From an uncultured Flavobacteriales bacterium (GTDB taxonomy: Bacteria > Bacteroidota > Bacteroidia > Flavobacteriales_E > Vicingaceae), in contig CALCHN010000042.1 of the NCBI GenBank assembly GCA_937901255.1, forward strand, positions 161,492 through 225,491: 64,000 nucleotides of DNA, read 5' to 3'. The notes under the pieces are model-generated. The model was given only the letters and a program-made list of their open reading frames with translations, did not search any database and was not told the origin of the DNA. Below, in pieces: positions 32,327-41,657 of the stretch. A program made the position numbers and the translations under genes. The first letter of the stretch is position 1, and the number at the start of each line of letters is the position of its first letter.

Positions 32327-33295
32327 TTACTCCAACTTATCCCACAAGCGTAGTTTTAAATCTAAATCTAGCACCATGTCGGTAAGCATTTTATACAACT
32401 CAAAATGTTGTACAATTTGGGCTTTATCGTTTAAAGGTTTAGAAATAGTAGGCTCAAAATGGTTTTTATTGGTGTAAATTGCTGCATACATTCTGTTTTC
32501 AACAAAAGAAAAAGCAATGTCTTTATTTAGTTTTTCTTGGTACGCAATCAGCTTTTCCATCATACTCGAAGAAAGCACATAACGTGTTTCTATTTCATCT
32601 TCGCCATAAACCACAAACAGCTCGTTAAATTTGCTGTTTTCTAAAGTAATGATGTGTCCATGACTGAGCATATCTTGCAGGTTAAATCGTAATTTTCTTT
32701 TTCCGGTAATTCTTTTTTTAGGAAGAATTACGGTTCGGTGTTTCAATAGCTTATTAAATTTTGCAGAGATAAAAATTCCTTTAAAAAGTAGCTTAGAAAA
32801 AATATAATCGGAACGAAGAACATACATTTCTGCAAATTGAATAGTGGTGTTGCCTATAATACATTTTACGTAATCTTCGCCTTCAACTATATCAATAGTA
32901 TCAAGCCTATTATCTAAAATTCCACTATTATTTATAACTTTTGCAGAAAACCCTTTATGATAGTGAAAATCTACTTTGTCATACAAAAACAATAACAGCT
33001 CTACCAATACTTTGTTTTTATAGGCATGTTTCATTTTTTTCATATTCCCAAAACCTAAAGAAATAGTATATCCTGGGATAGCTATTGCTGTAAATAATGT
33101 AAAAAAAGCCCATACAGCATTCCACTCATGGTCATCATCAACATGAAACGCAAAATAAAAACCCACGAGAAAAAATAGAATCGAAAAAAGAAAACTTCTA
33201 ACTATTTTATTATTAATCTTTCTCCTTATTTTATCTATGCCATCTAGAACAGGCTGGAGCTGTTGCTCATAAAATATATCGAAGTCTTTATTCAA
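32327..33295 (-). CDS. DUF3137 family membrane protein, 322 aa
   Basis: Cytoplasmic N-terminal helix, two adjacent membrane helices (about residues 33-52 and 58-80), then a large soluble domain with the DUF3137 pattern (GIFISAKFNKLLKHRTVILPKK, SKFNELFVVYGEDEIETRYVLSSSMMEKL). The family is regularly encoded next to LemA genes and its function is unknown. It lies 12 bp downstream of the LemA gene on the same strand, so the pair forms an operon. Confidence 0.83.
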   Translation of the reverse strand: MNKDFDIFYEQQLQPVLDGIDKIRRKINNKIVRSFLFSILFFLVGFYFAFHVDDDHEWNAVWAFFTLFTAIAIPGYTISLGFGNMKKMKHAYKNKVLVELLLFLYDKVDFHYHKGFSAKVINNSGILDNRLDTIDIVEGEDYVKCIIGNTTIQFAEMYVLRSDYIFSKLLFKGIFISAKFNKLLKHRTVILPKKRITGKRKLRFNLQDMLSHGHIITLENSKFNELFVVYGEDEIETRYVLSSSMMEKLIAYQEKLNKDIAFSFVENRMYAAIYTNKNHFEPTISKPLNDKAQIVQHFELYKMLTDMVLDLDLKLRLWDKLE

Positions 33296-33307
33296 ATCAA
33301 AACAAGA

Positions 33308-33865
33308 TTAGAGGAGGTTTTTTGCATCAATATTCTTTCTTTCCTCTTCTTCAATTTCCCAATAAGCAACAGGTTGGAATTTGAACATATTGGTTAACAT
33401 AGATGCAGGAAAAGAATTGATAGTAGTGTTGTATTCATAAATGGCATCGTTGTAAAATCTTCTGGCAGCAGCAATATGTTCTTCGGTTTTGTTCCAAGTT
33501 TGTTGTAATTGCACGTAATTATTGTTGCTTGAAATTATTTTGTCGTGCGTAACTTTATTTACCAAAATAGCAACATCGTGGTAAATTTTATTAAACTCAG
33601 GAGCGTGGAGATTCTCTGTGTTTTGTGTAAGTAATTTGGTGTGCTGATTAGAAATTTCTGAGATTAATTGCTGCTCGTTAGCGATAGATGTATTGGCAAT
33701 ATGTACCAAATTGGGAATAAGATCAAAACGTTTTTTCAAATAAGTATCTAATGCCGATTCTGCTCTTCTGATGGCGTTTTTCTTTTTGATGATTTTATTG
33801 TAATTGTAAACCATCATGAGCAACACTAATGCTACAACCACTAAAAATATACTTCCTGCTTCCAT
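33308..33865 (-). CDS. LemA family protein
   Basis: A single N-terminal membrane helix (MEAGSIFLVVVALVLLMMVY) leads into the LemA helical bundle: KNAIRRAESALDTYLKKRFDLIPNLVHI, RRFYNDAIYEYNTTINSFPASMLTNMFKFQPVAYWEIEEEE (by its conserved residues). The open frame extends to 33949, but the extra 28 residues are unlike the family, so ATG at 33865 is taken, giving 185 aa. Role unknown; LemA/DUF3137 pairs are membrane-associated. Confidence 0.88.
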   Translation of the reverse strand: MEAGSIFLVVVALVLLMMVYNYNKIIKKKNAIRRAESALDTYLKKRFDLIPNLVHIANTSIANEQQLISEISNQHTKLLTQNTENLHAPEFNKIYHDVAILVNKVTHDKIISSNNNYVQLQQTWNKTEEHIAAARRFYNDAIYEYNTTINSFPASMLTNMFKFQPVAYWEIEEEERKNIDAKNLL

Positions 33866-33997
33866 AAAGGTAAAAGTAGTACTTTTTTTGAATTTTGCAA
33901 TTTTAGAACACGGATAACACCCTTCTGTTTCAAGCATCCACTGGAACAATAGCTATAAGTTTTGATTGCATTGTGCAAACTTTGCTTTTGTGGTTAA

Positions 33998-34723
33998 TTA
34001 CCAACCTTTATCCGCTATAAAATAATACTCGGTATTATTATTAAACATATTGCAAAATTGCTCGTTGGTTAATGCTGCTTTTTCTTCCAGCCAATGGTTT
34101 AAAGTAAACACTTGTAAACCAATTTCTTCAGTTAAAAACAAATGAATATCTTTTGCTTTGGTTTGATAAAATTCGGTTGCTCCTAAGCCACATTCAAAAA
34201 GGATAGTTGGTTGATTTTTCTTTAACAATTCCTTGCCACCAAGCATTACATCAAACTCACCACCTTCTACATCAATTTTTATAAAATGAATGGGAACATC
34301 TGTTGGAATAACATCATCCAAACGTTTTACTTCTACCTCAATTTTTTCAATATCAGGATTATCAATGGCGTATTTTCTTTTGTTTAACCCACTGTATGCC
34401 GGAGCATTTTTCACATAATGAAAATTAGTTTGTTTGTTTTCGGTGGACAAAGCATAGGGATAAATAGTGGCTTCATTGGCAAATTTTTCTTTCAGTTGAT
34501 GGTAAAAATCGGGAATGGGCTCAAAAGCAAAGTGGGTACCCAAAGGAGCTTTTTTAATTAAGTAAGCCAATATTTCACCTTTATGGCAACCTATATCAAT
34601 GGTGTTGGCGTTGGGTAAAATTACTTTTCTAATTATTTTTTTGGTCAAGCGGTCGTACTCCAAGTTTTTGGTAACATCTAGGTGGAAAAAGTTGAGTAAG
34701 TTGCGTAGTATATTTTTGACCAT
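33998..34723 (-). CDS. FkbM family SAM-dependent methyltransferase
   Basis: 241 aa. The SAM motif I is TIDIGCHKGEILAYL, followed by FAFEPIPDFYHQL, and the FkbM signature FIKIDVEGGEFDVMLGG near residue 150. The family O-methylates sugars or secondary metabolites. The gene stands alone between LemA and the FAM151/EptA pair; a surface-glycan substrate is possible, but nothing in the immediate context proves it. Confidence 0.88.
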   Translation of the reverse strand: MVKNILRNLLNFFHLDVTKNLEYDRLTKKIIRKVILPNANTIDIGCHKGEILAYLIKKAPLGTHFAFEPIPDFYHQLKEKFANEATIYPYALSTENKQTNFHYVKNAPAYSGLNKRKYAIDNPDIEKIEVEVKRLDDVIPTDVPIHFIKIDVEGGEFDVMLGGKELLKKNQPTILFECGLGATEFYQTKAKDIHLFLTEEIGLQVFTLNHWLEEKAALTNEQFCNMFNNNTEYYFIADKGW

Positions 34724-34791
34724 GAAAAGCGAAAAATTTATTCAAAAAACGGACAAATATAAACTAAATTGCATAAACAAATAGCTCTTTT

Positions 34792-35553
34792 TCAACGATT
34801 GCTTGCATTGGTTTTTATTTGCACTAACAACACTTTCGTTTTAGGGTGGTTAGCTATTTCCATTCTATGCCAATGTTCTTTAATGGTTGATGAAAATTTG
34901 GTTTCATTTTCTGTTAACCACAATAATTTTTCTTGGTCGGGAAAATGTTGCTGCATTATTTCAAAATCATGGTATGAAGAAGAAATATAAGCCAATTCAG
35001 GAAAAATATTAGCTTTTATTTGGGTGATGGTTTTATTTAAATTTTCTTCGCTTAATTGGTATAACCCGGGCCAATGTAAATAATAGCTAGTTTGAAAACC
35101 ATTGTTAGCAAATAGTTTCAACAGTTCAGGTTGTGTTGCTTCTATAATAAATTGTTTTTTTGAAATATTTAGTTCAGCACATAAAAAGGCTAATCTTTCT
35201 AATGCTTTTGAAGCATTTTTTGTAGATAAATTTTTGAAATCGAGCCAAAAATTCAGTTTACTTTCCTTGTTTGATTTTAAATATTCCAACAAATTTAATC
35301 CTATAGATTCTGCTGGAGGGTGGTTCACATCAAAAATATTTAGTGTTGTATCAAAAACTACATCTAATTCAACTCCGGAATATGTGAAGTTAACTTCTTG
35401 TAGTTTTTCAATACTGTTTACTCTGTGCACCCAAATTTTTTCAGCATGCAATTTTTTCAGAAAAAAATCGGTAGTAATTCCTTTGTAAGTAATAGTTAAA
35501 AATGTTGCTAAAACAACGCTCAATATCAATATTTTTTTAAAAAGAGCTTGCAT
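34792..35553 (-). CDS. PLC-like TIM-barrel protein, FAM151/GDPD-like
   Basis: Signal or anchor helix (about residues 5-24). The pattern that follows resembles phosphodiesterase-fold barrels: VHRVNSIEKLQEV, then YSGVELDVVFD, NHPPAES and FWLDFKNL. HRVNS, the E-x-D pair and HPPA(E/T) recall the FAM151/menorin subgroup as well as glycerophosphodiester phosphodiesterases. It lies directly behind the sulfatase-fold transferase gene, with stop and start abutting, so the two are co-translated. The substrate is unknown; a lipid head group would fit the partner. Confidence 0.6.
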   Translation of the reverse strand: MQALFKKILILSVVLATFLTITYKGITTDFFLKKLHAEKIWVHRVNSIEKLQEVNFTYSGVELDVVFDTTLNIFDVNHPPAESIGLNLLEYLKSNKESKLNFWLDFKNLSTKNASKALERLAFLCAELNISKKQFIIEATQPELLKLFANNGFQTSYYLHWPGLYQLSEENLNKTITQIKANIFPELAYISSSYHDFEIMQQHFPDQEKLLWLTENETKFSSTIKEHWHRMEIANHPKTKVLLVQIKTNASNR

Positions 35554-37251
35554 TTACGGTGTAGGTTTTATTTCAGTATCAAAATCAATATGTTGCTTTA
35601 CAATTCTTTGTTTCGCTTGAAAAGTTGGGCTAAAAATGCTGTTTTTGCTTTGCATTCCTTCAAACGCAATGTTTAATAAATCAGCAACACTATATATAAA
35701 ATCGTCTGTCATGTATTTTCTGTCTGCAAAATGTTTATATTTTTCCAACTTATTTTTGTTGTTGCTCCAAAAAACAAAAGGAATTTCAAACATTGGGTAG
35801 CTCCCGATGGATTCGCTATGCCCGTTAAAGTCAACAGTTTGATAAACATCCTCACCATGGTCAGAAAAGTATATCATTTGTTGTTTTTCATTTGGAGTAG
35901 CGTTTGATTTTAATAATGAAATAATCTCACTAATTACAAAATCATTATATAAAACAGCATTATCGTATTGATTGATAGCATCAAAAGCTTGTTGTGTCCC
36001 AAATGGAGTTGAAGGAGCATCTTTAAACTGATTAAAACTTTTTGGATAGCGGTTTTTGTATTGTGTATGTGTTCCTAAAAGATGAACAAAAATTACTTTT
36101 TTAGCACTTTTATCGCTAAGGGCTTTTTTTATAATTGGCAACACCCTTTCGTCTAATGAATGCAATTCTTTTTCACCACCTAGGTTGGTAAAGTAAGAGT
36201 AATCAGCTGCTTTTGAAAGCATAGTAACCATGGTTTCATTTATGCCAACCGGAATTTGGTTAGAAATCCAATAGGTTTTGTAGCCGGCAGCTTTAACTAG
36301 TTGTACCAAACTCCCTAATTCTTTATCAGATGGGTTATTAGTTGTTCCAAAAGTGAGTACTTTTTCTAAAGCAGGAATGGTGTGCGTATGCGGACTAATG
36401 ACATCATTAAAAACTACTAGTTCATCATTAATTTTTGCTAGGTTTGGTGTTGTATTTCTATGATAACCGTAAATTCCTAAATGATGTTTGGTGGTAGATT
36501 CGCCTATCGTAATAATCAAGGTTTCTTTATCATCATTTTTATTTTTTTGAACGGTTTTTAGGTAGGAACTTTTTTCTGAATCACTAAAAAAAGCTTTGTA
36601 CTTTTCTACTTCTTGTTGGTATTTTTCATAGCCACTAAAAAGCTGAAAAGCTGCATGGTATTTATGATGGTTGGATTTGAGATAGATAACAGTTCCTAAA
36701 ACTAAAAGAACAACGCCAATCAACCATTTTTTCCATGCCGCATGTTGTGTTTTAAGCCAAAGCGATTCTATAAAAAATACTAAGGTTCTTATGTCTATAA
36801 ATATAGCTTTAAAAGCACTTTTAAACGTGTATTGTTGAATAGCCTTTTTTACACCAATTAGTATAAAAACTGAGGGAATTAGAAAAATAAGTGCTAACAA
36901 GAAAATGCCTGGGGTAAAATATTCATAGAGGTATTCTTTGGTTTCAGAAAAATTGGTTTCTAATAAAATAAAGGCTGTAGATGTAGTTATTCGTTCTTTG
37001 TAAATAGAAACATAAGCTGCTTCGAAAAAAGCCATTAAAAGTGTGGTAATGTATATAAACCGCACATAAAGTATGCTGAGCTTTTTGTTGGTAAAAAAAT
37101 AAGCTACAAAGTAAAGCAGTAGGTGTAAAAAAATAATTCTTTCGGGAGTAAACGATTTGCCAGTATTGGATGTAACAACTATTGATAAAACAACAATAGG
37201 GTACAAAAGAAATAGGTAGCTGTATTTAATTAAATGACGAGTAAATGGCAT
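35554..37251 (-). CDS. Phosphoethanolamine-transferase-like (EptA/sulfatase-fold) membrane enzyme, 565 aa
   Basis: Five N-terminal membrane helices (within residues 1-200) precede a periplasmic alkaline-phosphatase-fold domain. The nucleophile motif is IITIGESTTKHHLGIYGYHRNTTPNL with the catalytic Thr/Ser. Metal-ligand motifs include HTIPALEKVL, FVHLLGTHTQY and YFSDHGEDVY. Relatives transfer phosphoethanolamine to lipid A or other glycans and can lower sensitivity to cationic peptides; the acceptor here is not known. It is followed without a gap by the FAM151-like gene. Confidence 0.85.
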   Translation of the reverse strand: MPFTRHLIKYSYLFLLYPIVVLSIVVTSNTGKSFTPERIIFLHLLLYFVAYFFTNKKLSILYVRFIYITTLLMAFFEAAYVSIYKERITTSTAFILLETNFSETKEYLYEYFTPGIFLLALIFLIPSVFILIGVKKAIQQYTFKSAFKAIFIDIRTLVFFIESLWLKTQHAAWKKWLIGVVLLVLGTVIYLKSNHHKYHAAFQLFSGYEKYQQEVEKYKAFFSDSEKSSYLKTVQKNKNDDKETLIITIGESTTKHHLGIYGYHRNTTPNLAKINDELVVFNDVISPHTHTIPALEKVLTFGTTNNPSDKELGSLVQLVKAAGYKTYWISNQIPVGINETMVTMLSKAADYSYFTNLGGEKELHSLDERVLPIIKKALSDKSAKKVIFVHLLGTHTQYKNRYPKSFNQFKDAPSTPFGTQQAFDAINQYDNAVLYNDFVISEIISLLKSNATPNEKQQMIYFSDHGEDVYQTVDFNGHSESIGSYPMFEIPFVFWSNNKNKLEKYKHFADRKYMTDDFIYSVADLLNIAFEGMQSKNSIFSPTFQAKQRIVKQHIDFDTEIKPTP

Positions 37252-37262
37252 TTGTTGTTATA

Positions 37263-38753
37263 TCAATGAGGGGTTAAGATTAGTTTTTGAGAAGCTATCA
37301 TTTTATTGTTTTCAAAAAACTGAACACTGTATATTCCTGATGATAAGTTGCTGAGGTTTATAGTTGTTATTTCTTGATTATAAATGGAACTTTCGTAAAC
37401 CAATTCACCAAAAACAGAGAAAACCATTATTTTAGTTGCCTTAGAATTAGAAACATCTATATTCACCACTGATGACGCTGGATTAGGGAAAATTAAAATA
37501 TTTTCTTCTGATGCAGGCTTCCAAGAGGTTAAATCATCTATTTTTAAAGGCATAAAATCATTTATAGTATCAACTGTAAATTGATGATTGGTAACAACTG
37601 TATCTATTTCAATAATCATTACATCATCTAATCCATTTCCATAACTTTTGGTAAATCCGGCAATTTTTAAAGCTTCGTTAGGTTCTAACAAAATGCTTTT
37701 ACTTTCTTCATCTTTAGTGCCACCAAAAGTAGAAGAGCTAAAACCCCAAAGCCCGTTAGGTGTAACCAAAAAAACCAAGGCATCTTTTCCTCCATTTCCG
37801 GCAGCTGCTGTATATCCGGTATTAAAAAAATTACCATTAGCCAATTCCACCATATCATAAATAACCTCCTCACCAGGCTGACCAAAATAATTTCCCCAAA
37901 TAGCATTACCGCTACTATCGGTTCTAATCATGTAAAAATCTTTATCGTTATTAGGGGTAAAACCTGTTGTAACTCCGCCTAAAATATAATCACCATTGGC
38001 TGCTTCTATAATAACATTGGCTTCTTCATAAGCAGTAGTACCATAGGCGTTGTTCCAAATTAAACCACCAGAACCAGTTAGTTTTATCATATACATTTGA
38101 ACAGAATCGTTTGTTGTGGTAGTCATTCCTGCAATTACCAGATTGCTGTCAGTAGTTTCAATAATGCTATTGCCTTTGTCAACTAAGCTACCACCAATGG
38201 TTCTAGTCCAAAGTGTATCTCCTAACAAGTTGGTTTTAACAATATACACATCCGATTCGCCATTGGTGTTGTTATAAGTTTCGCCACAAAAAGCAAAACC
38301 ACTATCTGCTGTTTGAATAACATCGTAAGCTAAGTCCCAATCGTTTCCTCCATAACTTTTTTGCCATTGTATTACGCCCAAGCTGTCTGTTTTTATTAAA
38401 CGAGCATCATAATCGCCATTTACCCCAAAACTATTAGTAGTTGATACTATAATGAAGCCTTTATCAAAAGTTTCTTTAACCGAGTACCCCCAATCGTTGT
38501 TATTTCCCCCTATTGCCCAACTCCAAACCACGTTAATTTGCGAGTCAAGTTTTAACAAATATACATCTGTATTTCCTGAGGTATTACTTGTTGTAGAACC
38601 AACTACTACATAAGCCCCATCAGAAGTGGCAATTATTTCTTCTGCTTTGTCTATTCCTGCACCGCCAATAGCATATAAATGAGCAAGTGTATCTTTTTGA
38701 GAAAAACCAACCAAGGGTAGTAGTAAAAACAATATGTTGATTAGTTTGTGCAT
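37263..38753 (-). CDS. T9SS type A cargo with beta-propeller repeats, 496 aa
   Basis: Signal peptide (cut after GFSQ), about seven repeats of the form GG-x-DxAxxxIxTxDGGYVVxGxTxSxxxGxxDVYLLKLDxxGxxxW that build a propeller (about residues 25-390), and a C-terminal type A sorting domain (LIFPNPASSVVNIDV, LSSGIYSVQFFENNKMIASQKLIL). An upstream ATG (38774) is in frame, but the signal peptide begins best at 38753 (MHKLIN). The product is secreted or surface-anchored; no ligand is known. Confidence 0.85.
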   Translation of the reverse strand: MHKLINILFLLLPLVGFSQKDTLAHLYAIGGAGIDKAEEIIATSDGAYVVVGSTTSNTSGNTDVYLLKLDSQINVVWSWAIGGNNNDWGYSVKETFDKGFIIVSTTNSFGVNGDYDARLIKTDSLGVIQWQKSYGGNDWDLAYDVIQTADSGFAFCGETYNNTNGESDVYIVKTNLLGDTLWTRTIGGSLVDKGNSIIETTDSNLVIAGMTTTTNDSVQMYMIKLTGSGGLIWNNAYGTTAYEEANVIIEAANGDYILGGVTTGFTPNNDKDFYMIRTDSSGNAIWGNYFGQPGEEVIYDMVELANGNFFNTGYTAAAGNGGKDALVFLVTPNGLWGFSSSTFGGTKDEESKSILLEPNEALKIAGFTKSYGNGLDDVMIIEIDTVVTNHQFTVDTINDFMPLKIDDLTSWKPASEENILIFPNPASSVVNIDVSNSKATKIMVFSVFGELVYESSIYNQEITTINLSNLSSGIYSVQFFENNKMIASQKLILTPH

Positions 38754-38780
38754 TTTTATAATTAAGCTAAACAAAGGTAC

Positions 38781-40040
38781 TTAAAAAAGTGCTTTAATAC
38801 CTATAAAGCCACAATTGGCAAATGTTGATTTTGGAACAACATAAGCGTTTAAATTATTGGTTCCCACGCATAGTTGAACTTTGTTTTTAATATTTACAGC
38901 CGTAGAAAGTCCAATATTGAATTTCCCATAACCCCCATAAGAAACATGTAATTGACTTAAAAAGTTTTGGGAAAAATAATAGGTGGTATTGGTATAAATA
39001 TAAGGAAAATAGTTGGCTAACAACCTATTAAAAATTCCTATTTCTGTTTTCCATTTTTGATTAAATGTTTTAGTATAGCTTATGTTAACCGTTGTAGGTA
39101 AAGCAATTCCATAACTACTTTGTTTTTTAGAAGTGTAGATATTGTCTAACAACGAATCTTGAGAAATACTGTTGGTAATAGAATCATTGATATCAAAAAT
39201 TGAGTTGACTTCCATTCCATCATAATGAAAAGTTTTATCTGCTTTATATTCTAGTGCTTTTTTAGACATTCTAATAAATCCAATATCATTAATCTCCACA
39301 TGGAATTTATCGCCATTTTTTAATGCAAAATCTTTATAAATTTGTGTAGAAATTCCAAATCCATTAAATGCAGCAAGGTTGTTTTTTGAAGTGTCTGTTT
39401 GGTTAAAAGCATAATTTATGGTTAAGTCAATATATTTTCCATCTTCTTCGGTAAATAAACTACCTTTAGGAATGGTTAACGCAATATGTTCTTGAGCTTT
39501 AATAATTCCTACATTAAATCCTTCTGATAATATTACGCCATATTTTTGGCTAATAGCATTAATTCCAACATATACTTTTTGATAAGCAAAATAATTCATA
39601 TTGGTTCCAGAAAGTATGGCTTCCTCACCTGCAAATTGTTTGTTCCCATCAAAAGCAAGTTGAAATAAATCATCGGTAAAAACCGCATCAATATGTTCGG
39701 TATGACTAACACCAACAGTTAATGCTAAGTTGGTTTTTTTGAAAAGTGTATCGACAGGAATGGTAGCATTTATATTAAACGTTAAATCTCCTCCTAGCCT
39801 ATTGTTATCTTTATTGAGTTTATTATAAGCATCATCTTTCATGCTTCTGTCTATTCTTCCTCCGTAAATAAACTTATTCATAAAATCATTATTCATTACC
39901 GATGATCCATAAATAAAACCAGCTTCTGCACTAAAGGAAAGGCGTTGTATAGAATCTTGAAAATAGTGCGTATTATATTGAGCTTGGGAGCTCTCAAAAA
40001 ACAATATTGTGGTTATTATTAAGATTAAAAACCGCATCAT
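38781..40040 (-). CDS. DUF5723 family outer-membrane protein
   Basis: Signal peptide ending SSQAQ, followed by a long barrel-like protein with the opening SAEAGFIYGSSVMNNDFMNKFIYGG typical of DUF5723. It ends in short amphipathic strands. Three ATGs are available (40052, 40040, 40037); 40040 starts just after the upstream stop codon. The family is of unknown function and usually accompanies T9SS cargo genes, as here. It forms a tight unit with the lipoprotein gene upstream. Confidence 0.75.
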   Translation of the reverse strand: MMRFLILIITTILFFESSQAQYNTHYFQDSIQRLSFSAEAGFIYGSSVMNNDFMNKFIYGGRIDRSMKDDAYNKLNKDNNRLGGDLTFNINATIPVDTLFKKTNLALTVGVSHTEHIDAVFTDDLFQLAFDGNKQFAGEEAILSGTNMNYFAYQKVYVGINAISQKYGVILSEGFNVGIIKAQEHIALTIPKGSLFTEEDGKYIDLTINYAFNQTDTSKNNLAAFNGFGISTQIYKDFALKNGDKFHVEINDIGFIRMSKKALEYKADKTFHYDGMEVNSIFDINDSITNSISQDSLLDNIYTSKKQSSYGIALPTTVNISYTKTFNQKWKTEIGIFNRLLANYFPYIYTNTTYYFSQNFLSQLHVSYGGYGKFNIGLSTAVNIKNKVQLCVGTNNLNAYVVPKSTFANCGFIGIKALF

Positions 40041-40041
40041 A

Positions 40042-41643
40042 TTATTTAGCATTTACGGTATAAGAAAAATCTCCAACTACTTTTAAATCTAACTCATAAT
40101 CCTCATAAATTTTAATGAATTGTGGTTGACCTAAAGTTGTAAAACTTACGTTGATTACAATGTTTTCAGTATTGTATAAATGAGTAATATCTTGCTCAGA
40201 AAGCTGAAAAATAACTTTAGAAGATTTTTTGGTTGTTGCCCTTAAGTTGCTATTTAAAGGAGCTGCCAATATATTTCCTGATGAATTTATGGCAACCAGC
40301 TGATTGTTGGAAGCATCTAACAAACTTAGTGAAATGGTTGCATCAAAAGGAAAGCCATTTTCGGCATAGAGAATTAGATCTCCATCAATAATATTTCCTT
40401 TATTTTCATCACTTAAATTAATTTCTGTTGTATCAGTAAGAGTAAGTTGGTTAGCTATTAAAGACAAAGGGAATTCTACATTTAAGTTAGTTTTTAAAGG
40501 ATGTTTTTTGAAAACAAAATCATTATTACCAGAGATATTACCAAGCGGATTGATGTGTAAAGCTATATCATAAACCAATTCGTTAGGAAAAAGCTCTATC
40601 ATTTGGTCGATATTAGAGTTTGTAGTATTAATAGCAGTTGTGTGGGTGGTATAATTTACTTCTGGAATACTAAAGGTTCGTTGTGCTCTATTAATGTTCA
40701 TGGCATTTCCTATAATAGTATGATTTAAAGCACTATTGGTAGATGTGTTGGTATTAACTGCTTCTAGTTGGTTAATGGTTAATCTAGCATCTACACCAAT
40801 GCCATTTTCGAAAGTGAGGTTTACATTCACTTGGTCTAAATCTAAGGTTCCTCCGCTTATTCTATTAAACACATCAAAAGTGGTACTTTCTGGTCCAAAA
40901 CGGAATTGTTGATTTCCAAAATAACCTCTTACAAAAGCAGGAACAACATCAACCAATTTATTGCTAATGGCAATTTCTTGTCCGGCACTTACCAATACAG
41001 ACTGAGAGGCATTGGTATCAACCACAGCAACAGCTCTAGTAACAAAGGTGTTTACTTTATTGTTGTTTATTCCTGTAAGATTAAGTTCGTAATCGCTAAT
41101 ATCAATCCGAGTAGTAAAATAACCAGGCTGAGAACCATTTCCAGCAGGAATTAATTCTGTTAGCACTAAGGTGTCTCCATTTTTGGTGGCAGTTGGTATC
41201 GTATAAGTAACGATAATTTGTTCTTGAATTTCGCTCCAAATTTCAATATCAATAAAACCAGATTCTACCAATGCATAATTCAGTTGAACATTATTGGTAA
41301 CATTAAGCGTAACTTCTCTATCAACACTATAAAAAGCATCTCCAGGAGCTGCTAAAACGGATAAAGACATAGGAAAAACTTCATTAATGGTTGTGTCCGG
41401 AATTCTAAACAATGAATCCATATCTACATCAAAAATAGAAGTTTCATATACTACTTTTAAAGAAGTATCAGGATTGGTTTGCAGCACAGAATCGGGGAGT
41501 AAATCTCCAATATTGAGTGTAGTTTTAACCAAAGGGGCTAATAAATCAACATCCCATTCAGGTTGTTCAAAATCTTTTCTGCATGAAAACAACGCTAAAA
41601 TAATTGCTAAAAAAAGTACTATTTTAATGTTGTTTTTTTGCAT
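40042..41643 (-). CDS. Large lipoprotein of unknown function, 533 aa
   Basis: A signal peptide with lipobox ALFSC puts the lipidated Cys at about residue 21. The mature N-terminus reads RKDFEQPEWDVDLLAPLVKTTLNIGDLL, a pattern I associate with uncharacterised Bacteroidota lipoproteins encoded beside DUF5723 genes. The rest is beta-rich, with many Asn/Thr. It is flanked by a DUF5723 gene and a T9SS cargo gene on the same strand with gaps of 1-15 bp, suggesting one operon for a surface assembly. Confidence 0.78.
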   Translation of the reverse strand: MQKNNIKIVLFLAIILALFSCRKDFEQPEWDVDLLAPLVKTTLNIGDLLPDSVLQTNPDTSLKVVYETSIFDVDMDSLFRIPDTTINEVFPMSLSVLAAPGDAFYSVDREVTLNVTNNVQLNYALVESGFIDIEIWSEIQEQIIVTYTIPTATKNGDTLVLTELIPAGNGSQPGYFTTRIDISDYELNLTGINNNKVNTFVTRAVAVVDTNASQSVLVSAGQEIAISNKLVDVVPAFVRGYFGNQQFRFGPESTTFDVFNRISGGTLDLDQVNVNLTFENGIGVDARLTINQLEAVNTNTSTNSALNHTIIGNAMNINRAQRTFSIPEVNYTTHTTAINTTNSNIDQMIELFPNELVYDIALHINPLGNISGNNDFVFKKHPLKTNLNVEFPLSLIANQLTLTDTTEINLSDENKGNIIDGDLILYAENGFPFDATISLSLLDASNNQLVAINSSGNILAAPLNSNLRATTKKSSKVIFQLSEQDITHLYNTENIVINVSFTTLGQPQFIKIYEDYELDLKVVGDFSYTVNAK

Positions 41644-41657
41644 TATTTAAAAATTAT

